64,000 nucleotides of DNA, taken from positions 186,001 through 250,000 of the forward strand of contig JBLWUQ010000002.1 in NCBI GenBank assembly GCA_048268845.1, given 5' to 3'. Numbering within the stretch: the first letter of the stretch is position 1; each line of letters starts with the position of its first letter. The stretch comes from Muriiphilus sp048268845 (lineage in GTDB: Bacteria > Pseudomonadota > Alphaproteobacteria > Rhodobacterales > Rhodobacteraceae). The notes beneath the pieces were generated by a model. The model was not told the DNA's origin and ran no database searches. It saw only the letters and a list, made by a program, of their open reading frames with translations. This document shows positions 36,962-44,148 of the stretch, piece after piece. The translations under genes and the position numbers were made by a program.

Positions 36962-37991
36962 CCTCGTGCGCCACGCGCTGAACGGCCCGACGATGGGCAC
37001 GCGCTGGTCGGCGCTGTTTCATGCGGCGGCGGGGGTCGACCCAGCCCCGATCCGCACGGCGCTTCAGGCGGCGGTCGATGAGGTGGACGCGCAGATGTCC
37101 ACCTGGAAGCCCGGCAGCGACCTGATGCGCCTGAACGCAGCCCCGGTCGGCGAGTGGCAGGTGGTGCCTGAACGGCTGATGGAGGTCTTGCGGCTGGGTC
37201 TCGAGATTGGTCGCGCCTCGGGCGGGGCCTTCGACATCGGCATGGGCGACGCGGTTGCCGCTTGGAGCTTTGGCCCGGAGGAGGCCGAGCCCGCGCGTAT
37301 CCGCGCCGCCATGACGGCGCGGCGCGGATCGGCGCATGAGGTTCTGGACCTTGACCCCTCGACGGGGCGCGCGCGCAAGACCGCGCCGATTGCGCTGGAT
37401 CTGAACGGGATCGCCAAGGGCTACGGCGTCGACCGGCTGGCCGAGACGCTGGTGGGCTTCGGCATTGGCTCGGCTCTGGTCGGCATCGACGGCGAGATGC
37501 GCGCGCTGGGGCTGAGGCCGGACGGCGCGGCGTGGACTGTCGCCGTCGAGACGCCGGACCCCGACCGCCGCGCGCCGCACTCCGTCCTGTCGCTTCACGA
37601 TGCCGCCGTGGCAACCTCGGGCGACTACCGTCACTGGGTCGAGGTGCAGGGCCGCCGCCTGTCGCACACGATGGACCCTCGGCGCGGCAGCCCGCTCGTG
37701 ACGCCGCCGGCTTCGGTCACGGTCGTCGCGCGGACCTGCGCCGAGGCGGATGCATGGGCAACAGCGCTGATGGTGCTTGGCCCGACAGCCGGGGCCGACC
37801 GCGCGCGTGCGCTTGGACTCGATGCGTTGTTTCTCATGCGTGACGACGGCGAGCCTCACGACGCAGCGCCCCTGCGCGCGCTTTCGACAGGCGGCTTGTT
37901 TGCCGGTGGATCGGCGCATCCGAATCGGGCCGGGCCTCCGGCGAGCCTTGTGAGGTCGTCAATCGGCCACGTCGAAACCGGCCGCCCCTGA
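36942..37991 (+). CDS. apbE: FAD:protein FMN transferase (ApbE)
   Basis: This 349-residue ApbE has 'GPTMGTRWS' at the start, 'ASGGAFDIGMG', the substrate loop 'DLNGIAKGYGVDRLAE', 'SALVGIDGEMRALG' and the metal-site region 'TMDPRRGSPLVTPPASVTVVA'. ApbE moves FMN from FAD onto Thr/Ser of periplasmic targets. No clear signal peptide or lipobox is visible at this start: the N-terminus MSKTSTDLVRHALNG is polar. Either export uses another route or flavinylation happens before export. GAGGGA lies 4 bases before ATG 36942. Coupling to the reductase gene and the DUF2271 target two genes upstream argue that it serves this system. Confidence 0.92.
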   Translation: MSKTSTDLVRHALNGPTMGTRWSALFHAAAGVDPAPIRTALQAAVDEVDAQMSTWKPGSDLMRLNAAPVGEWQVVPERLMEVLRLGLEIGRASGGAFDIGMGDAVAAWSFGPEEAEPARIRAAMTARRGSAHEVLDLDPSTGRARKTAPIALDLNGIAKGYGVDRLAETLVGFGIGSALVGIDGEMRALGLRPDGAAWTVAVETPDPDRRAPHSVLSLHDAAVATSGDYRHWVEVQGRRLSHTMDPRRGSPLVTPPASVTVVARTCAEADAWATALMVLGPTAGADRARALGLDALFLMRDDGEPHDAAPLRALSTGGLFAGGSAHPNRAGPPASLVRSSIGHVETGRP

Positions 37992-38133
37992 TACGCAACA
38001 TCTTGTGGTCGGGGCCGTTCCGGGCGGATGACGACGGCGCATGAGCGTCAATCGCGTCCACTTTGCACTATTCCAAATCGAACAATCTGCTATGAATAAC
38101 GCGGCGTGGGGGCGTTTGAATTGTGGGATTGCG

Positions 38134-39051
38134 ATGCGAACGCCCGTTCTTGCGCTTTTTGCCGCCTTGTCGATTCTATCTTCGCCGCTCAGGGCTGAGG
38201 ATGCCGTAACGCTCGGGATCGGGCGGCTTTTCACCAACGATGCGCTCGGCGACGGGCAGGACCGCTGGCGCAGCGGCGCCTGGCAGTTGAGCTGGATGCG
38301 CGGCCCCGAAGGCCTTGAGGGACTGCCGGGCAAACCCGGCGAGCTGATCGAATACCGGTTCTCGACCCGTATCCTTGCGCCTGCCAATACCGTGACGCCG
38401 GCACCCGGCGACCGGCGTTATGCCGGGGTGGCGGCCTTCGGGCTTTACACCCATTTCACCGACCAGCGCTTCGACTTCAGCCTTGGCGCCGAGCTTGTCA
38501 CGGTCGGGCCGATGAACGGGGTAGGGGCGTTTCATACCTGGGCGCATGACGCGCTGGGGCAGACGGTTCCGTCCGATGCGGTGATGAACGCGCAGTTTCC
38601 CAATGCCGTCTACCCGACGCTCGCGGCTGAGATCGCCTGGCCGAAGCGGATCGGTGAAAACATCACGTTCCGCCCCTTCCTGCAGGGCCGCGCCGGGGAC
38701 GAGACCTATGTGCGAATCGGCGGCGATGTCCTGATCGGGGCGGGTTTCAGCCAGGGCGTGCTGGCGCGCGACGAGACCACCGGCATTCCCTATCAGACCT
38801 TCGACACCGGCCGGGCGCGCGGTTGGGGCTTTCTGGTCGGGGCCGACAGCGCCGTTGTGGCGCGCAGCGTCTATCTGCCGGCCTCGGGCGGCTATGACCT
38901 GACGCCGCTGCGCAACCGGGCGCGGGCGGGCGTGCAGTATCAGGGCAAGCACTTCGGCATCTTCTACGGCGCGACATGGCTGGGCCGCGAGTTCGAGGCG
39001 CAGCGCGAAGGCCAGGTGGTCGGCTCGCTGCAACTGCGGCTGAATTTCTGA
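38134..39051 (+). CDS. Outer-membrane lipid A deacylase, LpxR-like (DUF2219)
   Basis: The 305-residue protein has a signal peptide ending at LRA-ED (about residue 22) and alternating beta-barrel strands, ending in Phe (QLRLNF), the outer-membrane sorting residue. LpxR landmarks are visible: 'FTNDALGDGQDRWRSGAWQLSW' (Asn-Asp pair) and a His segment 'VGAFHTWAHDALG', as in the Asn/Asp/His active site. LpxR removes the 3'-acyloxyacyl chain of lipid A. ATG 38134 has GGGA upstream; the longer frame from 38041 would destroy the signal peptide. It stands alone after apbE, 142 bp downstream. Confidence 0.78.
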   Translation: MRTPVLALFAALSILSSPLRAEDAVTLGIGRLFTNDALGDGQDRWRSGAWQLSWMRGPEGLEGLPGKPGELIEYRFSTRILAPANTVTPAPGDRRYAGVAAFGLYTHFTDQRFDFSLGAELVTVGPMNGVGAFHTWAHDALGQTVPSDAVMNAQFPNAVYPTLAAEIAWPKRIGENITFRPFLQGRAGDETYVRIGGDVLIGAGFSQGVLARDETTGIPYQTFDTGRARGWGFLVGADSAVVARSVYLPASGGYDLTPLRNRARAGVQYQGKHFGIFYGATWLGREFEAQREGQVVGSLQLRLNF

Positions 39052-39166
39052 GCCGCGTGTCCGCCGCGCCATGCTGCCGCCGGGGTGGCAAGAAATCCTT
39101 AACAAGGTGATTCGTTCGTGCTAGACTCCTGCCAATAAAAAAGAAAATGGCAGGCAGACAGGCAAG

Positions 39167-40231
39167 ATGACGGGCTTTCGTGGCACGTTTGTCATCTCAT
39201 GGGCGCAGACCGAAGTTGACGGGCTGACAGCAGCGCCGCGCAGTGCGCTTGGCGTCGGCGCAAGCTGGCGTTGGAGCGGCACGGCGGTGCGGGTCGACGG
39301 ACCGCAAGGCGTACTCAGCCTTGACGGCGCGCTGGGAGAGGCAGATTTTCGCAGACGCGCAGCACGCAAGGTGATGCGGCTGGTCGGGATGGCAATCGCC
39401 GGCCCCGGACCGCAGGCGCGCATGGTCGCGGACGACGCGCCGCTGTTTCCCGACGGCTTCGAGGTCACCGATGGCCGCCGGTCCTACAGCCTGACGCTGA
39501 TCGAGGTCGGGCCGGGCCACGCGCCGTTGTTGATGGCGCTGGACGGGGCGCCGCCGCCGGAAACCGACCTCTGGGTGGTGCGCACCGAGATGGAGCCGGC
39601 TGAGGTCAACCGCCTGACCGATCAGCCGACCGGGATGATCTGCTTTACCCCCGGCACCAGAATTCGCACCGCTACGGGCGACATCGCCATCGAGCACATC
39701 CGCGAGGGCGACCGCGTGCAGACCAAGGATGACGGGCTGCAGGAAGTCCTGTGGATCGGACAGAAACGCCTGTCGGGCGCGCGGCTCTATGCGATGCCGG
39801 AGCTTCGGCCGGTCCGGCTCAGGCAGGGTGCGCTGGGGATCGACCGCCCGGACGCGGACCTGATCGTGTCGCCCAACCACCGGATGCTGGTGACGGGCAC
39901 CAAGGCCCGCGCGCTGTTCAACACCGACGAGGTGTTCGTGGCGGCGCGCGACCTGATCGACGACGCCCGCGTGCTGCGCGACCATACGTTGCCGAAAGTG
40001 ACCTATGTGCATCTTCTGTTGCCGCGTCACGAGGTGGTCTTCGCCAACGGGCTGGAAACCGAGAGCTTCCACCCCGCCGGCGCCGCGCTCGGCTCGGTCG
40101 ACCCGGACGAACGCGCGCGGCTCTTGTCGATGATCCCCGATATCGGCAGCGACCCGGCCCATTACGGCGCCTATGCCCGCCGCGCGCTGACGCAGGCCGA
40201 AGCGGCGATCCTGTCGTCGCGGGCTGCGTGA
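39167..40231 (+). CDS. Hint-domain protein (Hedgehog/intein-like), Rhodobacterales type
   Basis: The 354-residue protein has a Hint module at about residues 158-300. It begins ICFTPGTRIRTATGDIAIEHIREGDRV (Cys as the nucleophile) and holds 'LIVSPNHRMLVTG' (block B-like His) and 'VTYVHLLLPRHEVVFANGLETESFHP'. The N-terminal ~150 residues show no domain I recognise. Hint_2 proteins of this form are abundant in Rhodobacterales. They may self-cleave, but the biological role is unknown. There is no signal peptide. Confidence 0.85.
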   Translation: MTGFRGTFVISWAQTEVDGLTAAPRSALGVGASWRWSGTAVRVDGPQGVLSLDGALGEADFRRRAARKVMRLVGMAIAGPGPQARMVADDAPLFPDGFEVTDGRRSYSLTLIEVGPGHAPLLMALDGAPPPETDLWVVRTEMEPAEVNRLTDQPTGMICFTPGTRIRTATGDIAIEHIREGDRVQTKDDGLQEVLWIGQKRLSGARLYAMPELRPVRLRQGALGIDRPDADLIVSPNHRMLVTGTKARALFNTDEVFVAARDLIDDARVLRDHTLPKVTYVHLLLPRHEVVFANGLETESFHPAGAALGSVDPDERARLLSMIPDIGSDPAHYGAYARRALTQAEAAILSSRAA

Positions 40232-40254
40232 CGACGGCCCACCCGAGAAGCCCG

Positions 40255-40282
40255 TTGACTCGCGCGTTCCGGCAGCTATAAG
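40255..40282 (+). promoter_or_regulatory. Strong sigma-70 type promoter of rpsD
   Basis: TTGACT (40255-40260), a 16-bp spacer and TATAAG (40277-40282). This is the best promoter match in the window. It lies ~120 bp before rpsD, which leaves a ~110-base leader. Confidence 0.7.
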
Positions 40283-40306
40283 CGCGGCTTCATTGGTGTT
40301 GGTGGC

Positions 40307-40377
40307 CCCCGCAAGGGGATGCCTGTCATGGGTTCGCCCAAAAGGACAACGCCCTTCATTGCCACCCCTCGGGTGGC
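40307..40377 (+). promoter_or_regulatory. Structured leader of rpsD (two hairpins)
   Basis: Hairpin one is CCCC-GCAA-GGGG (40307-40318), with a GNRA tetraloop. Hairpin two is GCCACCC-CTC-GGGTGGC (40361-40377) and ends 23 bases before the GTG start. S4 represses its own operon in several bacteria by binding a structured leader, so this could be an autoregulatory element. No known S4-binding fold could be verified by eye. Confidence 0.45.
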
Positions 40378-40399
40378 GCGCAAACGAAGGAGATCAGCC

Positions 40400-41020
40400 G
40401 TGACCAAACGCACGTCTGCCAAGTACAAACTCGACCGCCGGATGGGCGAAAACATCTGGGGTCGTCCGAAATCCCCGGTCAACCGCCGCGAATACGGCCC
40501 CGGCCAGCACGGCCAGCGCCGCAAGGGCAAGATTTCCGACTACGGTCTGCAACTGCGCGCCAAGCAGAAGCTCAAGGGCCATTACGGTGACCTGACCGAA
40601 AAGCAGTTCCGCCGCATCTTTGCCGATGCCGAGCGGATCAGGGGCGACACCGGCGAGAACCTGATCGGCCTGCTCGAGCGCCGCCTCGATGCCGTGGTCT
40701 ACCGCGCCAAGTTCGTGCCGACGGTCTTCGCCGCCCGCCAGTTCGTGAACCACGGCCATGTGCTCGTGAACGGCCAGCGCGTCAACATCCCCTCCTACCG
40801 CGTGAAGGAAGGCGACGTGATCGAGGTGCGCGAGAAGTCCAAGCAGCTCGTCACCGTTCTGGAAGCCGTCCAGCTGGCCGAGCGTGACGTGCCCGACTAC
40901 ATCGAGGCCGATCACTCCAAGATGATCGCGACCTTCATCCGCACTCCGGGTCTGGGCGACGTGCCGTTTGCCGTGCAGATGGAACCGAACCTGGTGATCG
41001 AATACTACGCGCAGAACTAA
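40400..41020 (+). CDS. rpsD: 30S ribosomal protein S4
   Basis: The 206-residue protein has the S4 N-terminal domain ('SAKYKLDRRMGENIWGRPKSPVNRREYGPGQHGQRR') and the S4 RNA-binding domain ('LERRLDAVVYRAKFVPTVFAARQFVNHGHVLVNGQRVNIPS'). It nucleates 30S assembly on 16S rRNA. GTG 40400 is the start because AAGGAG lies 7 bases upstream and the protein then begins as in its relatives. ATGs further upstream in the frame lie in the leader. It is a single-gene transcript with a promoter and a terminator. Confidence 0.97.
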   Translation: MTKRTSAKYKLDRRMGENIWGRPKSPVNRREYGPGQHGQRRKGKISDYGLQLRAKQKLKGHYGDLTEKQFRRIFADAERIRGDTGENLIGLLERRLDAVVYRAKFVPTVFAARQFVNHGHVLVNGQRVNIPSYRVKEGDVIEVREKSKQLVTVLEAVQLAERDVPDYIEADHSKMIATFIRTPGLGDVPFAVQMEPNLVIEYYAQN

Positions 41021-41042
41021 GACCTGCGCCGTCGAGTTTGCG

Positions 41043-41070
41043 AAAGGCCGTCCCTCGGGGCGGCCTTTTC
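41043..41070 (+). terminator. Intrinsic terminator of rpsD
   Basis: AAAGGCCG...CGGCCTTT with inner CCC/GGG pairing, then TTTTC. It lies 23 bases after the rpsD stop. Confidence 0.85.
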
Positions 41071-41094
41071 CATTTCGGCCACCTCAAGGTGTTG

Positions 41095-41131
41095 CACGAA
41101 ACCCCGCCTCGCAAAGGGGTTTGTTTTCGTG
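41095..41131. terminator. Second hairpin in the rpsD-hisC gap
   Basis: CACGAAACCCC (41095-41105) pairs with GGGGTTT (41116-41122), and the outer CACGAAA can pair with TTTCGTG (41125-41131). A GTTTT stretch follows the stem. It may back up the rpsD terminator. Confidence 0.5.
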
Positions 41132-41196
41132 GCGCGGTTAGCTCTGGCACTGGATTGCCGGCCTCGGTATGACAGGACCGAACTGCGGGGGAAGAC

Positions 41197-42294
41197 ATGT
41201 CAAAGGTACCGGCGCCGCAACCCGGCATCATGGAGATCGAGCCCTACCAGGGTGGTGGCTCGAAGGTCGCGGGCGTGGAGAACGCCATCAAGCTCAGCTC
41301 GAACGAAAACCCGTTCGGCCCGTCCGACAAGGCGATCGAAGCCTATCAGCGCGCCGCGCATCAGCTGCACCGCTATCCGCCGACCGACCACGCATCGCTG
41401 CGCCGGGCGATCGGCGAGGTCCACGGCCTCAACCCCGAGATGATCATCTGCGGCGTGGGTTCGGACGAGATCATCACCTTCCTGTGCCAGGCCTATGCCG
41501 GACCGGGCGATGAGGTGATCCACACCGAGCACGGTTTCGCGATGTACCGCATCTCGACGCTGGCCGCCGGCGCGACCCCGGTCGAGGTGCCCGAGCGTGA
41601 CCGCAAGGTATCCGTCGACGCCATCCTCGAGGCGGTGACGGAAAAGACAAGGCTGGTTTTCGTCGCCAACCCCGCCAACCCGACCGGCACGATGATCGGC
41701 AAGGGCGAGGTGACGCGGCTGGCGAAATCGCTGCCGGACCATGTGGTGCTGGTGCTCGACGGGGCCTATGCCGAATATGTCGAGGAATTCGACGGCGGTG
41801 CGGCGCTGGTCAAGCGCTTTCCCAACGTGGTGATGACGCGGACATTCTCGAAGATCTACGGGCTGGGCGGGCTGCGGATCGGCTGGGGCTATGCCCGGCC
41901 CGAGGTGATCGACGTGCTGAACCGGGTGCGCGGGCCGTTCAACCTGTCCGTGCCGCAGCTTGCCGCCGCCGAAGCGGCGGTGCGTGACCGCGACCATGTC
42001 GCCCGTTGCCGCACCGACAATGCCCGCCTGCGCGCCTGGCTGGCCGAGGCGCTGACCGAACGCGGCGTGCCGTCGGACAGTTCCTGCGCGAATTTCGTTC
42101 TGGCCCGGTTCGCCGACCAGGACGAGGCCGAGGCCTGCGACGACTACCTGCGCGGCGAGGGGGTCATCGTGCGCCGTGTCACCGGCTACAAGCTGCCCAA
42201 CTGCCTGCGCATCACCGTGGGCGACGAAGCCTCGTGCCGCCGCGTCGCGCATCTGATCGGGCAGTTCAAGGGCATCTCGGCCAATGACGGATAG
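41197..42294 (+). CDS. hisC: Histidinol-phosphate aminotransferase
   Basis: The 365-residue PLP enzyme has the fold-type I pattern 'IKLSSNENPFGPSDKAIEA' at the N-terminus, 'NPANPTGTMI', 'LDGAYAEYVEEF' (Asp/Tyr cofactor contacts) and the Schiff-base Lys in TRTFSKIYGLGGLRIGW. It makes histidinol phosphate in histidine synthesis and can often also transaminate prephenate or aromatic keto acids. That is relevant because it overlaps tyrC by 11 bases. GGGGGAAG precedes the ATG. Confidence 0.92.
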   Translation: MSKVPAPQPGIMEIEPYQGGGSKVAGVENAIKLSSNENPFGPSDKAIEAYQRAAHQLHRYPPTDHASLRRAIGEVHGLNPEMIICGVGSDEIITFLCQAYAGPGDEVIHTEHGFAMYRISTLAAGATPVEVPERDRKVSVDAILEAVTEKTRLVFVANPANPTGTMIGKGEVTRLAKSLPDHVVLVLDGAYAEYVEEFDGGAALVKRFPNVVMTRTFSKIYGLGGLRIGWGYARPEVIDVLNRVRGPFNLSVPQLAAAEAAVRDRDHVARCRTDNARLRAWLAEALTERGVPSDSSCANFVLARFADQDEAEACDDYLRGEGVIVRRVTGYKLPNCLRITVGDEASCRRVAHLIGQFKGISANDG

Positions 42295-43213
42295 GCCGAT
42301 CTACGACCGCGTCGCGCTGATCGGTCTGGGCCTGATCGCAGGCTCCATGGCGCATGCGATGCGCCGGGGCGGGCTGGTGGGCGAGATCACCGGCACCGCG
42401 CGGTCCGCCGAAACCCGCGACATCGCGCGCGAGATCGGGCTGTGCGACCATGTGGTAGACACCGCCGCCGAGGCCGTCGCGGGTGCCGATCTGATCGTGC
42501 TGGCCATGCCGGTCGGCGCGATGGGCGCGGTGGCCGAGGAAATCGCGCCGCACCTCAAGAAGGGCGCCACCGTCACCGACGTCGGATCGGTCAAGCGCCA
42601 CGTCATCGACTCCGTCTCCCCGCATATCCCCGAGGGCGTGCATTTCATCCCGGCGCACCCGCTGGCGGGCACCGAACATTCCGGGCCAAGGTCGGGCTTT
42701 GCCTCGCTGTTTGACAACCGCTGGTGCCTGATCGTGCCGCCCGAAGGTGCTGACCCCGAGGCGGTGGCGCGGCTCACGGCGTTGTGGCAGGCGATGGGTG
42801 CGAACACTGACGAGATGGACGCCGACCACCATGACCTCGTGCTGGCCGTCACCAGCCACACGCCGCACCTGATCGCCTATACGATGGTCGGCGTGGCCGA
42901 CCACCTTCGCCGCGTGACCGACAGCGAGGTCATCAAGTATTCCGCCGCAGGCTTTCGCGATTTCACCCGGATCGCGGCCTCGGACCCGACGATGTGGCGC
43001 GACGTGTTCCTGACCAACAAGGAGGCGACGCTCGACATCCTCGGGCGTTTCACCGAAGAACTGTTCGTCCTGCAACGCGCGATCCGGCAGGGTGACGGGC
43101 AGATGCTGCATGATTATTTCACCCGGACGCGGGCGATCAGACGTGGTATCATCGAGGCGGGCCAGGATACGGCGGCCCCGGATTTCGGACGGACAAAGAT
43201 AGAAGACAAGTGA
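42284..43213 (+). CDS. tyrC: Prephenate/arogenate dehydrogenase
   Basis: This 309-residue TyrA/TyrC-type enzyme has the Rossmann motif GLGLIAGSMA, 'MPVGAMG', 'VGSVKRHV', 'HPLAGTEHSG' with the catalytic His, and 'VLAVTSHTPHLIAY'. It oxidatively decarboxylates prephenate (or arogenate) towards tyrosine with NAD(P). No chorismate-mutase or ACT domain is attached. It overlaps hisC by 11 bases, so the two are co-translated; this hisC-tyrC pairing is common in alphaproteobacteria. Confidence 0.92.
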   Translation: MTDRPIYDRVALIGLGLIAGSMAHAMRRGGLVGEITGTARSAETRDIAREIGLCDHVVDTAAEAVAGADLIVLAMPVGAMGAVAEEIAPHLKKGATVTDVGSVKRHVIDSVSPHIPEGVHFIPAHPLAGTEHSGPRSGFASLFDNRWCLIVPPEGADPEAVARLTALWQAMGANTDEMDADHHDLVLAVTSHTPHLIAYTMVGVADHLRRVTDSEVIKYSAAGFRDFTRIAASDPTMWRDVFLTNKEATLDILGRFTEELFVLQRAIRQGDGQMLHDYFTRTRAIRRGIIEAGQDTAAPDFGRTKIEDK

Positions 43214-44145
43214 GGCGGGGACAGGTCATAGGCGCGTTTTTGACGCTGATGCTGGGCAGCGCGGCATTGGCTGAAGCGCCCGTGACCTCGCCGCGACCAG
43301 AGCCGCGCCCGGTGTCGGTGGTCGTCGCCAGTTCCTCGGCCGGGGCGGGGGCGGCCTTTGCGCCGATCACCTCGCTGCGGCCCGTGCCGCGACCGGGCGT
43401 GATGGCGGCCGTTGCGGCCCTGTCGTCGCCTGCCATCCCCACGCCCCGCGATCCGATCAACGCCTTGATCGGCGCGCTGGCGCCCGCAGTGGCAACCACG
43501 GCGGTGCTGATCGACGCGACCGTGCTGGCCGTCGCCCGCTCGCTCCGGCCCGAGCCGCGCCCGGCGAGCCTTGTCGTGCCGGTCGCGGCGGCCGCCGCCC
43601 CGCGCATCGCCAGCGCGCGCGGATCGGTCTGCGGCGTGCCCGAGATCAAGGGTGAAGCCATCGCCGACATTCCCGGCCGGATCGCCGGCTGCGGGGTTGA
43701 AAACCCGGTGCGGGTGTCCTCGGTGTCGGGCGTGCCGCTGTCGCAATCGCCGACCATCGACTGCACCACTGCCAAGGCGCTCAATGACTGGGTGCGCGAG
43801 GGCGTGATCCCGGCGGTCGGGCGCACCGGCGGCGGCATCGCCCGGATCAACGTGGTCGCGCATTATTCCTGCCGCAGCCGCAACAACCAGCCCGGCGCGA
43901 AGATCTCGGAACATGGCAAGGGCCACGCCGTCGACATCGCCGGCATCACGCTGGCCAATGGCAAGACCCTGACCGTGCTCGACGACTGGCGCGGCGGCGG
44001 CGCGCAGGCGCGGATCATCCAGGCGATGCACCGCACAGCCTGCGGCACCTTCGGCACGGTGCTCGGTCCGAACTCGGACCGGTTCCACCGCGACCACCTG
44101 CATGTCGATACCGCGCGCTATCGCAGCGGTTCCTATTGCCGGTAG
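43210..44145 (+). CDS. Extensin-family protein (putative peptidoglycan carboxypeptidase-like)
   Basis: The 311-residue protein starts at GTG 43210, overlapping the tyrC stop as GTGA. A signal peptide runs to about residue 21. The next ~110 residues are low-complexity, with three (S/T)-(P/L)-R-P-x-P-R-P repeats near residues 27, 54 and 110. The C-terminal ~180 residues are the extensin-like domain: 'SVCGVPEIKGEAIADIPGRIAGCGVENPVRV', 'INVVAHYSCRSRNNQPGAKISEHGKGHAVDIAG' (SEHGKGHAVD) and 'SDRFHRDHLHVD', with Cys pairs for disulphides. The His/Asp pattern resembles LAS metallopeptidases that trim peptidoglycan peptides. It acts in the periplasm. Confidence 0.85.
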   Translation: MRRGQVIGAFLTLMLGSAALAEAPVTSPRPEPRPVSVVVASSSAGAGAAFAPITSLRPVPRPGVMAAVAALSSPAIPTPRDPINALIGALAPAVATTAVLIDATVLAVARSLRPEPRPASLVVPVAAAAAPRIASARGSVCGVPEIKGEAIADIPGRIAGCGVENPVRVSSVSGVPLSQSPTIDCTTAKALNDWVREGVIPAVGRTGGGIARINVVAHYSCRSRNNQPGAKISEHGKGHAVDIAGITLANGKTLTVLDDWRGGGAQARIIQAMHRTACGTFGTVLGPNSDRFHRDHLHVDTARYRSGSYCR

Positions 44146-44148
44146 GGC

